From Bacteroidetes bacterium GWF2_35_48 (GTDB lineage Bacteria > Bacteroidota > Bacteroidia > Bacteroidales > GWF2-35-48): a DNA stretch of 64,000 nt. A program made the translations under genes and the position numbers. A model generated the notes under the pieces. That model saw only the letters and a list, made by a program, of their open reading frames with translations. It did no database searches and had not been told where the DNA came from. The stretch lies in NCBI GenBank assembly GCA_001769125.1, contig MEOG01000069.1, positions 62,001 through 126,000 of the forward strand, written 5' to 3'. Below, piece by piece: positions 35,619 to 44,242 of this stretch; position 1 is the stretch's first letter, and the number at the start of each line of letters is the position of its first letter.

Positions 35619-38600
35619 ATGAAAAATCTAGTACTTTTTTTTAGTATTGTTGTGTTTGTGTTTATTGGATTTAGCCAACAAAAATCATTGGCTCAAGGAA
35701 TTGGAATAGGTTCTCCAAGTTTTACACCCGTTGCTTCAGCGATATTAGAGCTTAAAGATCCGACTAAAGGTTTTTTAACTACAAGGGTATCATGGAGCAG
35801 TATGCCTGCCAGTCCTGCGGATGGTTTATTGGTTTATGTAAATGCAGGTTCTCCGACTGATGGTTTTGGATTTTATTATTATGACGGAGTTGCGGCAGCA
35901 TGGAAAAAAGTTGGAATCCCATATCTTGCAGGGACAGGAATCAATATTACAGGAAATACAATCAGCGTGATATATGGCACTACAGCAGGCACGGCAGCTG
36001 AAGGAAATCATGCGCACGCGCAACTGCATAACCAGTCTCATGCAATGACATCAACCGCAGATCATACTGCTGGAAACTGGAGCGTATTTTATTCCAATGG
36101 TTCAGGTCAGGTTAATGAATTAGGGTTTGGAGCTGCAGGTCAGGTGTTAAGCTCCAACGGCGCAAGCGCATCTCCCTCATGGATAAACAGCAGTGGAGGT
36201 ACAGTTACTTCTGTTTCCGGTGTTGCCCCAATTTCTGTTGCAACCGGAACAACTACTCCTGTTATATCTATTGCCGTAAATTCACAATCCAGCGCAGGAG
36301 TTGTTGCTGCCGGAGGCGTTAATGCAAATTATGTATGGAAAACCGATGGCGCAGGAAATCCTGCTTGGCGCGCAGATGATAATACAACGTATACTGCTGG
36401 AAATGGATTGACACTTACCGGAACACAATTTTCGCTTTCTACTCCTGTCTCAATAGCAAACGGAGGAACGAATGCCTCTTCTTATACGTCCAATCAATTT
36501 TTATGGTATAATGGTACATCTATTGTTGCCAGCGGTTATTCAAATAGCAGTTTTGCAAGCTCAACACATGCCCACGCATTACATACAAGAGGGACAGGAC
36601 TTACAGGAGCAAATTACGACGGTAGCGCAGCAGCAACATGGGCTGTTGACTTTGGCACAGGCGCCACACAAGCAGCACCAGGAAACCATAACCACTCTGG
36701 AGTTTATGATAATTACAGCTACTGGACATTACAGGGCTCAGGTGCTAATGGTTCTAATGTAACAAGCGGTACAACCATTAATTTTACCGGTAGCGGTTCA
36801 ACTACTGTTTCTAAATCAGGAAATACAGTTACAATTTCTTCAATCGGAACTACTTATACTGCTGGAACCGGTATTAGTATTGCAAGCAATACAATAACAA
36901 ATACAGGAGTAACACAAATAACTGCCGGAACAGGCGTTACTATTTCTCCGGTTGGAGGAACAGGGAATGTTACTATCAATTCTTCAGGAATTACAGGCTC
37001 CGGAACAACAAATTATATCCCGAAATGGACATCTTCTTCCGCATTGGGAAATTCTATTTTATTAGATAATGCTACTCATATTTCTTCAAGTGGAAGTATA
37101 CTTCTCCCTGTCGGTGCATATTATAATTTTGGATTATACGGTTCTACTGGCTATGGTTTCCGTGATAATGCCGGAGCTATAGAATACAAAAATAGCGGTG
37201 GCAATTGGACGCCTTTTCCTGTAATGCCATTAATCCCGGGAACTACTGAATATTGGGTAAGACCAACATCTGCATTGTACATTCAGCCGCAATATAATGC
37301 TTATGCGCGTGTTTATGATAACGGACAAACATTTGGGTTCTATTATGACGGAAATAATTCAAACGGCGGTTTTTTTGCCGGTGGGCTTAATGGGGCTATG
37401 GGTACCAGAGGCACTGTTGCGGATGTACCAATTTGGTCAGGAGATATTTTTCCATTCGTGGATGCCAGTTCTGACTATTATATAACCTCCGCAGATAATC
37501 TTACATATACCGGTTTGTATGGCTGGGGAGCTGCTTATATGGGTGTAACAGGTGGATGCTGCCTTGATGCAGGTGTTAGAGGAATCGGGCTTGGCAATAC
37601 AAGTGGAACAAACTCTTCCTGGCCTATTTGCGGTGTAATAGGTGAGGTTATTGCAACTGGTTCGAGTTCAAACGGGCAACAGGGTGTTTATGGCTGGCAG
37701 GCAGCTCCTGCCGGAACAGCACAGCTTTGTCCGGGTGTTATTGGCAGAACTTCGCAATCTGGCGCAGAATCTGCCGGTGTTGCAGGATATTATACACCAA
37801 CTGTTGGATCTTTAATTGAAATGTATTCAAGTGTTTCCGCAAATTTCGGGCTACTCGGAACCGTTAATCAAGGAGCTGTTGGCTATGCTACATCTGCTTC
37901 TGGTTCTGCTTATGGTGGTCAGTTTAATAGTTATTATACAGGTTCTTCTAATCCCGGATGGACTTATGGTATTTATTCTTACGCTGCAGGAGGGACTCAG
38001 GATGTTCGTGGTATTTATTCTTATGCTACGGGTTCTGCGTCTCAATATGCAGGGTATTTTTCCGGAAATCATTTAATTTCGGGAACAAAATCAGCAGCTT
38101 ATTTAGACCAAACAGGAAAACCTCGTCAGGTTTACTGCGTTGAAAGCCCTGAAATATGGTTTGAAGATTTTGGTTCGGCAAAAATTACCAGTGGTATTGC
38201 TGAAGTAAAAATTGATTCTGAATTTCTTCCTGCTTTAATGATAAATGAAAAGCACCCTATTAAAGTCTTTATTACTCCTAATTCACCATTAGGAGTTGAT
38301 TGGTGGGTTGAAAAGAAAAACGATCGTTTTATTCTTCACGCCCCCTCTGCCGCAAATGGAAGTGAGTTTGATTTTCGTATTGTTGCTAAAAGAAAAGGTT
38401 ATGAAGAATGGAGACTTGAATTTGCAGGTGCTGATGTTGCAACAGATCCTTATGTTTTAGATCCATATTCTAACAAACCATACAGACCGGGAGAAAATTG
38501 GAAAAAACCTGCTACTGATCATAATTATATTAGGGCTAAAGTTCAAGATCTAGGGAAAGAATACTACGATAAAATAAAAGAAGATTATATCAAGGCGAAT

Positions 38601-38621
38601 CCTATTAAAAAGAATAAGTAA
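35619..38621 (+). CDS. large secreted protein with tail-fibre-like glycine/histidine repeats
   Basis: 1000 residues from the chosen start. The ATG at 35619 gives a good signal peptide (NLVLFFSIVVFVFIGFSQQKSLAQ-G); the upstream ATG at 35541 adds 26 residues of unrelated sequence. The N-terminal part has tail-fibre-like blocks such as AEGNHAHAQLHNQSHAMTS, GFGAAGQVLSSNGASASPSW and QAAPGNHNHSGVYDNYSYW. The middle is glycine/serine-rich. The C-terminus (from about 835) is a globular block (QVYCVESPEIWFEDFGSA ... AEVKIDSEFLP) ending in a lysine-rich tail. No sorting domain of type A or B is visible. It is 39 bases upstream of a second large surface protein on the same strand, so the two may be cotranscribed. 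Confidence 0.75.
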   Translation: MKNLVLFFSIVVFVFIGFSQQKSLAQGIGIGSPSFTPVASAILELKDPTKGFLTTRVSWSSMPASPADGLLVYVNAGSPTDGFGFYYYDGVAAAWKKVGIPYLAGTGINITGNTISVIYGTTAGTAAEGNHAHAQLHNQSHAMTSTADHTAGNWSVFYSNGSGQVNELGFGAAGQVLSSNGASASPSWINSSGGTVTSVSGVAPISVATGTTTPVISIAVNSQSSAGVVAAGGVNANYVWKTDGAGNPAWRADDNTTYTAGNGLTLTGTQFSLSTPVSIANGGTNASSYTSNQFLWYNGTSIVASGYSNSSFASSTHAHALHTRGTGLTGANYDGSAAATWAVDFGTGATQAAPGNHNHSGVYDNYSYWTLQGSGANGSNVTSGTTINFTGSGSTTVSKSGNTVTISSIGTTYTAGTGISIASNTITNTGVTQITAGTGVTISPVGGTGNVTINSSGITGSGTTNYIPKWTSSSALGNSILLDNATHISSSGSILLPVGAYYNFGLYGSTGYGFRDNAGAIEYKNSGGNWTPFPVMPLIPGTTEYWVRPTSALYIQPQYNAYARVYDNGQTFGFYYDGNNSNGGFFAGGLNGAMGTRGTVADVPIWSGDIFPFVDASSDYYITSADNLTYTGLYGWGAAYMGVTGGCCLDAGVRGIGLGNTSGTNSSWPICGVIGEVIATGSSSNGQQGVYGWQAAPAGTAQLCPGVIGRTSQSGAESAGVAGYYTPTVGSLIEMYSSVSANFGLLGTVNQGAVGYATSASGSAYGGQFNSYYTGSSNPGWTYGIYSYAAGGTQDVRGIYSYATGSASQYAGYFSGNHLISGTKSAAYLDQTGKPRQVYCVESPEIWFEDFGSAKITSGIAEVKIDSEFLPALMINEKHPIKVFITPNSPLGVDWWVEKKNDRFILHAPSAANGSEFDFRIVAKRKGYEEWRLEFAGADVATDPYVLDPYSNKPYRPGENWKKPATDHNYIRAKVQDLGKEYYDKIKEDYIKANPIKKNK

Positions 38622-38660
38622 AGATCAATTGATTGAAAAAAATTTCTAATCATTAAACCA

Positions 38661-41600
38661 ATGAGAAAAATGAAAACAAATATTCGTCAATTGATATACC
38701 TGATTTTGCTGTTTGGGATACCCTTTCAGGAAAATTACGCACAAACGATACTGACCATTGCAGACAGTATGACTGTAAGCGGTTCAGCAATTATTACCAT
38801 TCACGGTGGAGTAACTACAACTGCCGGTGGTATTAAAAATAATGGCACCGTTTTGCTGAAAGAAAATACCGACGCGGGAACTGAAAGCTGGACAAATAAT
38901 TCTTCTGCTTATGCTTTATACGGAATCGGAACAGTTATTTTTAATTCTATTGATCAACAAGTAATAGAGGGGACTTTTCCTACTACATTCAGCCGTCTGC
39001 GAATTAATAATTCGTCTTTAACTGGTGTAAACATGAGTGTGAATGCGCTTGTTTCAGATACATTATATTTAACGAACGGAAAAATAAATACTGCCACAAA
39101 TTATTTGATTGTGACCAATGCAGATGTCGCTTCAGTTACCGGATACAATCAGGGCGCTGCAACTCCAAGCTTTATCAATGGAAACTTGCGTCGGTACATC
39201 AATTCAAATTCGCAAACTTATGGATTCCCTGTTGGAGACAACACGGGGTATTATCTTTCTGAAATTGTTTCTTCCGGAATTACAGGTGTTACCTATCTGG
39301 ATGCCAAATTCAGTACGCTTACAAATCACATTGATGCAGATATGAATACAACTGAAAGTGGCATGGATTATGCTTCGCTTTGCAATCAGGGGGTTTGGTT
39401 TATTACTCCCAATACAAGTCCTGCAAGTGCGTTGTATAGTATCAGAGGCTATATTGGAAATTTTTCATGTGGCTTAATTGATAATGAATTTGGTATTTTA
39501 AAACGTCCGGATAATTCTCTTACGGCAGCGGATTGGACCTGTGGCACATGTGGCGTGGGCATTGGACTTAGCGCCAATGGAGGCGAAGGTCGTCTTGCAA
39601 GTCAACCTTATGCATTAAGAAAAGATTTAACCTCCTTCTCACAATTCGGTATTGGGAAAATTAACAGCACCATTGTTCAATTACCAGCAGATACATTTAT
39701 TTGTCTTGGCGATAGTATTGAAATTCATGCAGGTTCTTTTGCTTCCTATTTATGGTCAACGGGCGCAACAACTTCCTCAATTTGGGTTGTGGGTTCTAGT
39801 GTAGGTACATTTGAATACTATGTAAATGTGGTAAATAATGTGAGTTTTCCAAGTTCTGACACAATTGAAATAACAGTATTGCCACTCCCAGAAGCCACAA
39901 TTACAGATTTTAACGATGTTAGCTGCTTTGGAGGAACCAATGGAGATGCTACTGTTACTGCATCAAACGGAACTCCCGGATATACTTATGCCTGGAGTAC
40001 AAGCCCAACACAAACCGGAACAACAGCAAGCGGATTAACAGCAGGTATCTACTATGTTACCGTTACAGACAGCAAATCCTGTTTTGTAAAAGCATCTGCA
40101 ACAATTTCAGAACCTCCTTCTTCTGTTGATGCATTAATTATTAAAATTACAGATGTTACCTGTTTTGGCGGGAATAATGGCTCTATCATTGCAGGCGCAA
40201 CAGGAGGAGTTAGTCCTTATGATTACGAATGGAACACGATGCCTCCTCAATTAACATTTACAGCAACAAATCTGACAGCAGGTATCTATACTGTAACAGT
40301 AACAGACAATCATGGTTGTACAGATACGATTTCTGCAACCGTAAGCGAACCACCGCTTCTAGACGGAATGATTACTTCGCAGACAGATGTTTCATGCAAT
40401 GGCGCTGCAACCGGTGAAGCAACAGTAAACGCAACAGGAGGCACTCCAGATTATGATTATCTATGGAATACAATTCCTGCACAGACAGCTGCAAATGCAA
40501 CAAATTTATCTGCCGGAATCTACGAAGTAATTATTACAGATTCGCTTTTATGCGTTGACACCATTAGTGTTACTATTAATGAAAATACTGCGATTGTTGC
40601 CAGCATTCAATCTCAAATTGATGTAACCTGCAATGCAGGAACAAATGGCAGCGCTACAGCCGAAGCAAGCGGAGGAAGTCCGGGTTATACGTTTGAATGG
40701 AGCACGACTCCTGTTCAGACTTCTCAAACAGCAATTGATCTGAGCGCAGAAACATATACAATAACAGCAACAGATATTAATGGCTGTACAGGAATTACCA
40801 CTGTTACAATAAATGAACCGACTGCTGTTAATGCGGTAATTACTTCACAAATCAATTCAAGCTGTAACGGAGGAACAGATGGAATAGCGGTTGTTGAAGC
40901 CACAGGCGGAACTCCTGGATATACTTATGTTTGGAATACACTCCCTGCTCAGACAAATGATACCGCAATAAACCTTGCTGTTGGTATTTATATTGTAACT
41001 GTCAGCGATGTAAACAATTGTACAGATACAGCCATTGTAACAATCGGTCAGCCTTCTACATTAAGTGTTTCAGTAGGAACGCAAACAAATGTCAGTTGCA
41101 ATGGTGGCAGTGATGGCAATGCAACAATTACTGTTTCGGGAGGAGAACCTGGGTACACCTATTTATGGAGTACTGCCCCGACTGACACAACAGATGCTGT
41201 TTCCGGGTTATCGGCGGGAGTATATTATGTAACTGTAACGGATACACTTATTTGCAGTGCAATAGCAATGATTTCAATCACAGAGCCCTTTATATTGAAT
41301 TTATCAATTTCTGATTCTACCAACATACTTTGTTTCGGTAATGCTGACGGTACTGCTACAATTATTGCAAATGGAGGAACCTGGACTTACAGCTATTCAT
41401 GGAATACAAATCCTATTCAAAATACATCTGTTGCTACCGGGCTTATTGCAGGAACTTATACTGCGTATGTTACAGATGAAAACGCGTGTATTGATTCTGT
41501 AGAAGTAACACTCACTGAGCCATCCGGTCTGATTGCCGAAATTACCGACAGTTCAAACGTTATCTGTTTTGGTACAAACACAGGAACGGCGACAGTATCC

Positions 41601-44090
41601 GTATCAGGAGGAACAACGCCCTATTCTTATTCATGGTCGGGCGGTACCGGAACAGGAAATGATACCGTAACTGATTTATCAGCAAATGTATCTTATTATA
41701 TTACTGTTTCTGATGCGAATGGGTGTTTTGTTATTGATAGTGTAACATTATCAGAACCAATATCAATAACATTACAGGTTCAAAGTATTAATACAACTTG
41801 TGGAGGGGCAAATGGCTCTGCATGGGTTATAACGACGGGAGGAACAGAACCATTCACATATATATGGTCTGATAATTCAACAGAAGATACTATTATAAAT
41901 CTAAATACGGGAATTTATAGTGTTACTGTAACAGATTCGCTGGGTTGTTTCTCTTCAACTTCTTTGACAATTAATGACGATGGAGGGCCAACACTTGCTA
42001 CAACCTCAACCATGGTTTCATGCAATGGCGGAAACGATGGAACAGCGACAGTTACTGTTTCCGGAGGAGTTACTCCTTACACTTTTAACTGGTCCGGAGG
42101 CGCCATTACTGATTCTTCAACTGCAACCGGACTTAATTCCGGAACTTATACTGTAACAGTCATGGATGCAAATAATTGCTCTTCCACCGCGGATATTATT
42201 GTTTCAGACCCTCCTGCTTTTATTGCCAGCATCCAATCTATTCAAAATATTTCGTGTTTCGGATATTCAGATGGCAGCGCAACAGTTAGTGTTACAGGAG
42301 GCACAGCACCATATTCTTATAGCTGGTCAAACGGAGATACAACGAATGTTGCCGACAGTCTGGGTTTTGGAGGATATGTTGTAATTATTACAGATGCAAA
42401 CGGATGCACAACCTCAACAACGACAACCATATCGCAACCACCTGCGCTGACTGCTACGATTTCAGACAGCACGAACGTATTATGTTTCGGGCAAAATACA
42501 GGAACGGCAACATTAACTGCTTCAGGAGGAATCTTTCCCTACAATTATATGTGGGATAACAATCCTCCTTCTGTAAATGCAATAGCTTATGGATTAAGCG
42601 CTGGCGTAATGTATCATGTTACTGTAACAGATCTTAATGGTTGTACGGCAAATGACAGCGTAATGCTGAACTCTCCTGAAATTTTAACCGTCAATCAGGT
42701 AACTGTTAATGCAACCTGTGGCTTACCTAACGGTTCAATATCTCTCACGCCAGCAGGAGGTGTAACGCCTTATTCTTACACATGGCAAAGCTATCCTGAT
42801 TCAACAGGATCATCGCTGTTAAATATTTCTTCAGGAACTTATAATGTAACGGTCAGCGATGCCAATGATTGTCAGAACACCTTGTCCATATCTGTTACAA
42901 ACACTTCTTCTGGAATATTAAGCCTGACAACTTCAAATATTTCATGCTACGGACTTCAGGATGGCACTCTTACTGCTGTTTTAACAGGCGCACTTCCTCC
43001 TTATGTGTATTTATGGTCAAATAGTGAGACAGGGAGCACTATTTCAAATCTTGCTACTGGAACGTACAGTGTAACAGTTACAGATGCTGCGGGCTGTGTT
43101 CTTACAGGAAGTCAGACTATTCAGGAACCTGCTGCGGTATATCTGCTTTTTAATGTGAAAAACGCAAATTGTAAAGGGCAACCGGATGGTCGCATTACAG
43201 CTTTACCTACCGGCGGAACAGCTCCATTTAGTTATTTATGGAACACCGGAGCTCAAGATTCTATTGTAATAGGAGTTGCAACTGCTTACTGCGTAACTGT
43301 AACCGATGCGAATGGTTGTAATATTTCTGGTTGTGATACAATCTATGAACCAGATTCTGCTATCGTAACTGTTATAGCAGCAGACAGCACCAATTGTTTT
43401 GGAGGAAATGACGGAAAAGCAAGAATCACAGCATACGGAGGAACTCTAGGATTCAGTTATTTATGGAATACGATTCCTATACAAACATCCAATCAGGCAG
43501 TAGGACTCTCAACAGGTTTATATATTGTTACAGTAACAGATATGAATTTATGCCATTCTATTGATAGTGTACGGGTTTTTGGTCCTGCTGCAATTTATAT
43601 TGATACACTTGTAACTCCAACTTCCTGCGAAGAAGGAGATGACGGGCGCATCCTTGTTCATGCCTCCGGAGGGCATCCTCCTTACTTGTATCATTGGTAC
43701 ACGGATCCTGCACAAAATGACACACTGGCAGAAGGATTGTATCATGGATTTTATGATGTAAAAATTACAGATAGCAAGGGTTGTTTCATCAGCTTTAATA
43801 TTGAGGTTACAAATACACTTAAACCCTGCCTTGAAATTCCGAATGTCTTTACACCCAATGCCGATGGAGTTCATGATTTGTGGAATATCCGTAATCTGCA
43901 CCTTTATCCTAAAGCAATCATCGAAGTTTATAATCGCTGGGGAAATCTCATTTATTCAGGCAAACCTTCCGACAGCCGATGGGATGGAAAATTCAATGGC
44001 GTTGATTGCCCCTCCGGTTCTTATGTTTATATTATAAATCTTGGCGATGGTACAGATCCGAAAAATGGCGTAGTAACCATTGTCCGATAG
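38661..44090 (+). CDS. SprB-repeat adhesin with type B T9SS sorting domain
   Basis: 1809 residues. The signal peptide is residues 1-27 (LIYLILLFGIPFQENYA-Q). Residues about 30-330 are beta-strand-rich (an N-terminal LTIADSMTVSGSAIITIHGG type block). Residues about 400-1700 are a long chain of SprB-type repeats, each with C-x-GG-x-DG-x-A-x-V and GTYTVTVTD-type ends. The C-terminus matches the gliding-motility CHU_C/TIGR04131 domain (IPNVFTPNADGVHDLW ... EVYNRWGNLIY). It should be exported by the T9SS and shown on the surface, probably in adhesion or motility. A strong terminator follows at 44112. Confidence 0.93.
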   Translation: MRKMKTNIRQLIYLILLFGIPFQENYAQTILTIADSMTVSGSAIITIHGGVTTTAGGIKNNGTVLLKENTDAGTESWTNNSSAYALYGIGTVIFNSIDQQVIEGTFPTTFSRLRINNSSLTGVNMSVNALVSDTLYLTNGKINTATNYLIVTNADVASVTGYNQGAATPSFINGNLRRYINSNSQTYGFPVGDNTGYYLSEIVSSGITGVTYLDAKFSTLTNHIDADMNTTESGMDYASLCNQGVWFITPNTSPASALYSIRGYIGNFSCGLIDNEFGILKRPDNSLTAADWTCGTCGVGIGLSANGGEGRLASQPYALRKDLTSFSQFGIGKINSTIVQLPADTFICLGDSIEIHAGSFASYLWSTGATTSSIWVVGSSVGTFEYYVNVVNNVSFPSSDTIEITVLPLPEATITDFNDVSCFGGTNGDATVTASNGTPGYTYAWSTSPTQTGTTASGLTAGIYYVTVTDSKSCFVKASATISEPPSSVDALIIKITDVTCFGGNNGSIIAGATGGVSPYDYEWNTMPPQLTFTATNLTAGIYTVTVTDNHGCTDTISATVSEPPLLDGMITSQTDVSCNGAATGEATVNATGGTPDYDYLWNTIPAQTAANATNLSAGIYEVIITDSLLCVDTISVTINENTAIVASIQSQIDVTCNAGTNGSATAEASGGSPGYTFEWSTTPVQTSQTAIDLSAETYTITATDINGCTGITTVTINEPTAVNAVITSQINSSCNGGTDGIAVVEATGGTPGYTYVWNTLPAQTNDTAINLAVGIYIVTVSDVNNCTDTAIVTIGQPSTLSVSVGTQTNVSCNGGSDGNATITVSGGEPGYTYLWSTAPTDTTDAVSGLSAGVYYVTVTDTLICSAIAMISITEPFILNLSISDSTNILCFGNADGTATIIANGGTWTYSYSWNTNPIQNTSVATGLIAGTYTAYVTDENACIDSVEVTLTEPSGLIAEITDSSNVICFGTNTGTATVSVSGGTTPYSYSWSGGTGTGNDTVTDLSANVSYYITVSDANGCFVIDSVTLSEPISITLQVQSINTTCGGANGSAWVITTGGTEPFTYIWSDNSTEDTIINLNTGIYSVTVTDSLGCFSSTSLTINDDGGPTLATTSTMVSCNGGNDGTATVTVSGGVTPYTFNWSGGAITDSSTATGLNSGTYTVTVMDANNCSSTADIIVSDPPAFIASIQSIQNISCFGYSDGSATVSVTGGTAPYSYSWSNGDTTNVADSLGFGGYVVIITDANGCTTSTTTTISQPPALTATISDSTNVLCFGQNTGTATLTASGGIFPYNYMWDNNPPSVNAIAYGLSAGVMYHVTVTDLNGCTANDSVMLNSPEILTVNQVTVNATCGLPNGSISLTPAGGVTPYSYTWQSYPDSTGSSLLNISSGTYNVTVSDANDCQNTLSISVTNTSSGILSLTTSNISCYGLQDGTLTAVLTGALPPYVYLWSNSETGSTISNLATGTYSVTVTDAAGCVLTGSQTIQEPAAVYLLFNVKNANCKGQPDGRITALPTGGTAPFSYLWNTGAQDSIVIGVATAYCVTVTDANGCNISGCDTIYEPDSAIVTVIAADSTNCFGGNDGKARITAYGGTLGFSYLWNTIPIQTSNQAVGLSTGLYIVTVTDMNLCHSIDSVRVFGPAAIYIDTLVTPTSCEEGDDGRILVHASGGHPPYLYHWYTDPAQNDTLAEGLYHGFYDVKITDSKGCFISFNIEVTNTLKPCLEIPNVFTPNADGVHDLWNIRNLHLYPKAIIEVYNRWGNLIYSGKPSDSRWDGKFNGVDCPSGSYVYIINLGDGTDPKNGVVTIVR

Positions 44091-44111
44091 GATATTTAAA
44101 ATAATAATAAT

Positions 44112-44141
44112 AAGAGGAGGTCTTGCCTCCTCTTTTCTTTT
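44112..44141 (+). terminator. intrinsic terminator after the adhesin gene
   Basis: AAGAGGAGG (44112-44120) and CCTCCTCTT (44126-44134) form a perfect 9-base stem with a 5-base loop, followed by a T-rich tract to 44141. Confidence 0.85.
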
Positions 44142-44214
44142 AGGGCAAATCCCTGTTAGTTAATATCTTTTTACTTAATATTTTTCAGAATTCTGAATTT
44201 CTTTTCTTTTTTTT

Positions 44215-44222
44215 TAATTTTG
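44215..44222 (+). promoter_or_regulatory. -7 element ahead of the topoisomerase gene
   Basis: TAATTTTG fits TAnnTTTG and lies 20 bases before the ATG at 44243. No clear -33 TTG is seen in the T-rich DNA upstream. Confidence 0.3.
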
Positions 44223-44242
44223 ACTGCTTTTTTGAAAAAGAT

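Noticed and set aside
20097-44090. prophage or conjugative element
   Set aside because: Tail-fibre-like and giant repeat proteins are present, but no capsid, terminase, integrase or tra genes; T9SS domains show they are host surface proteins.
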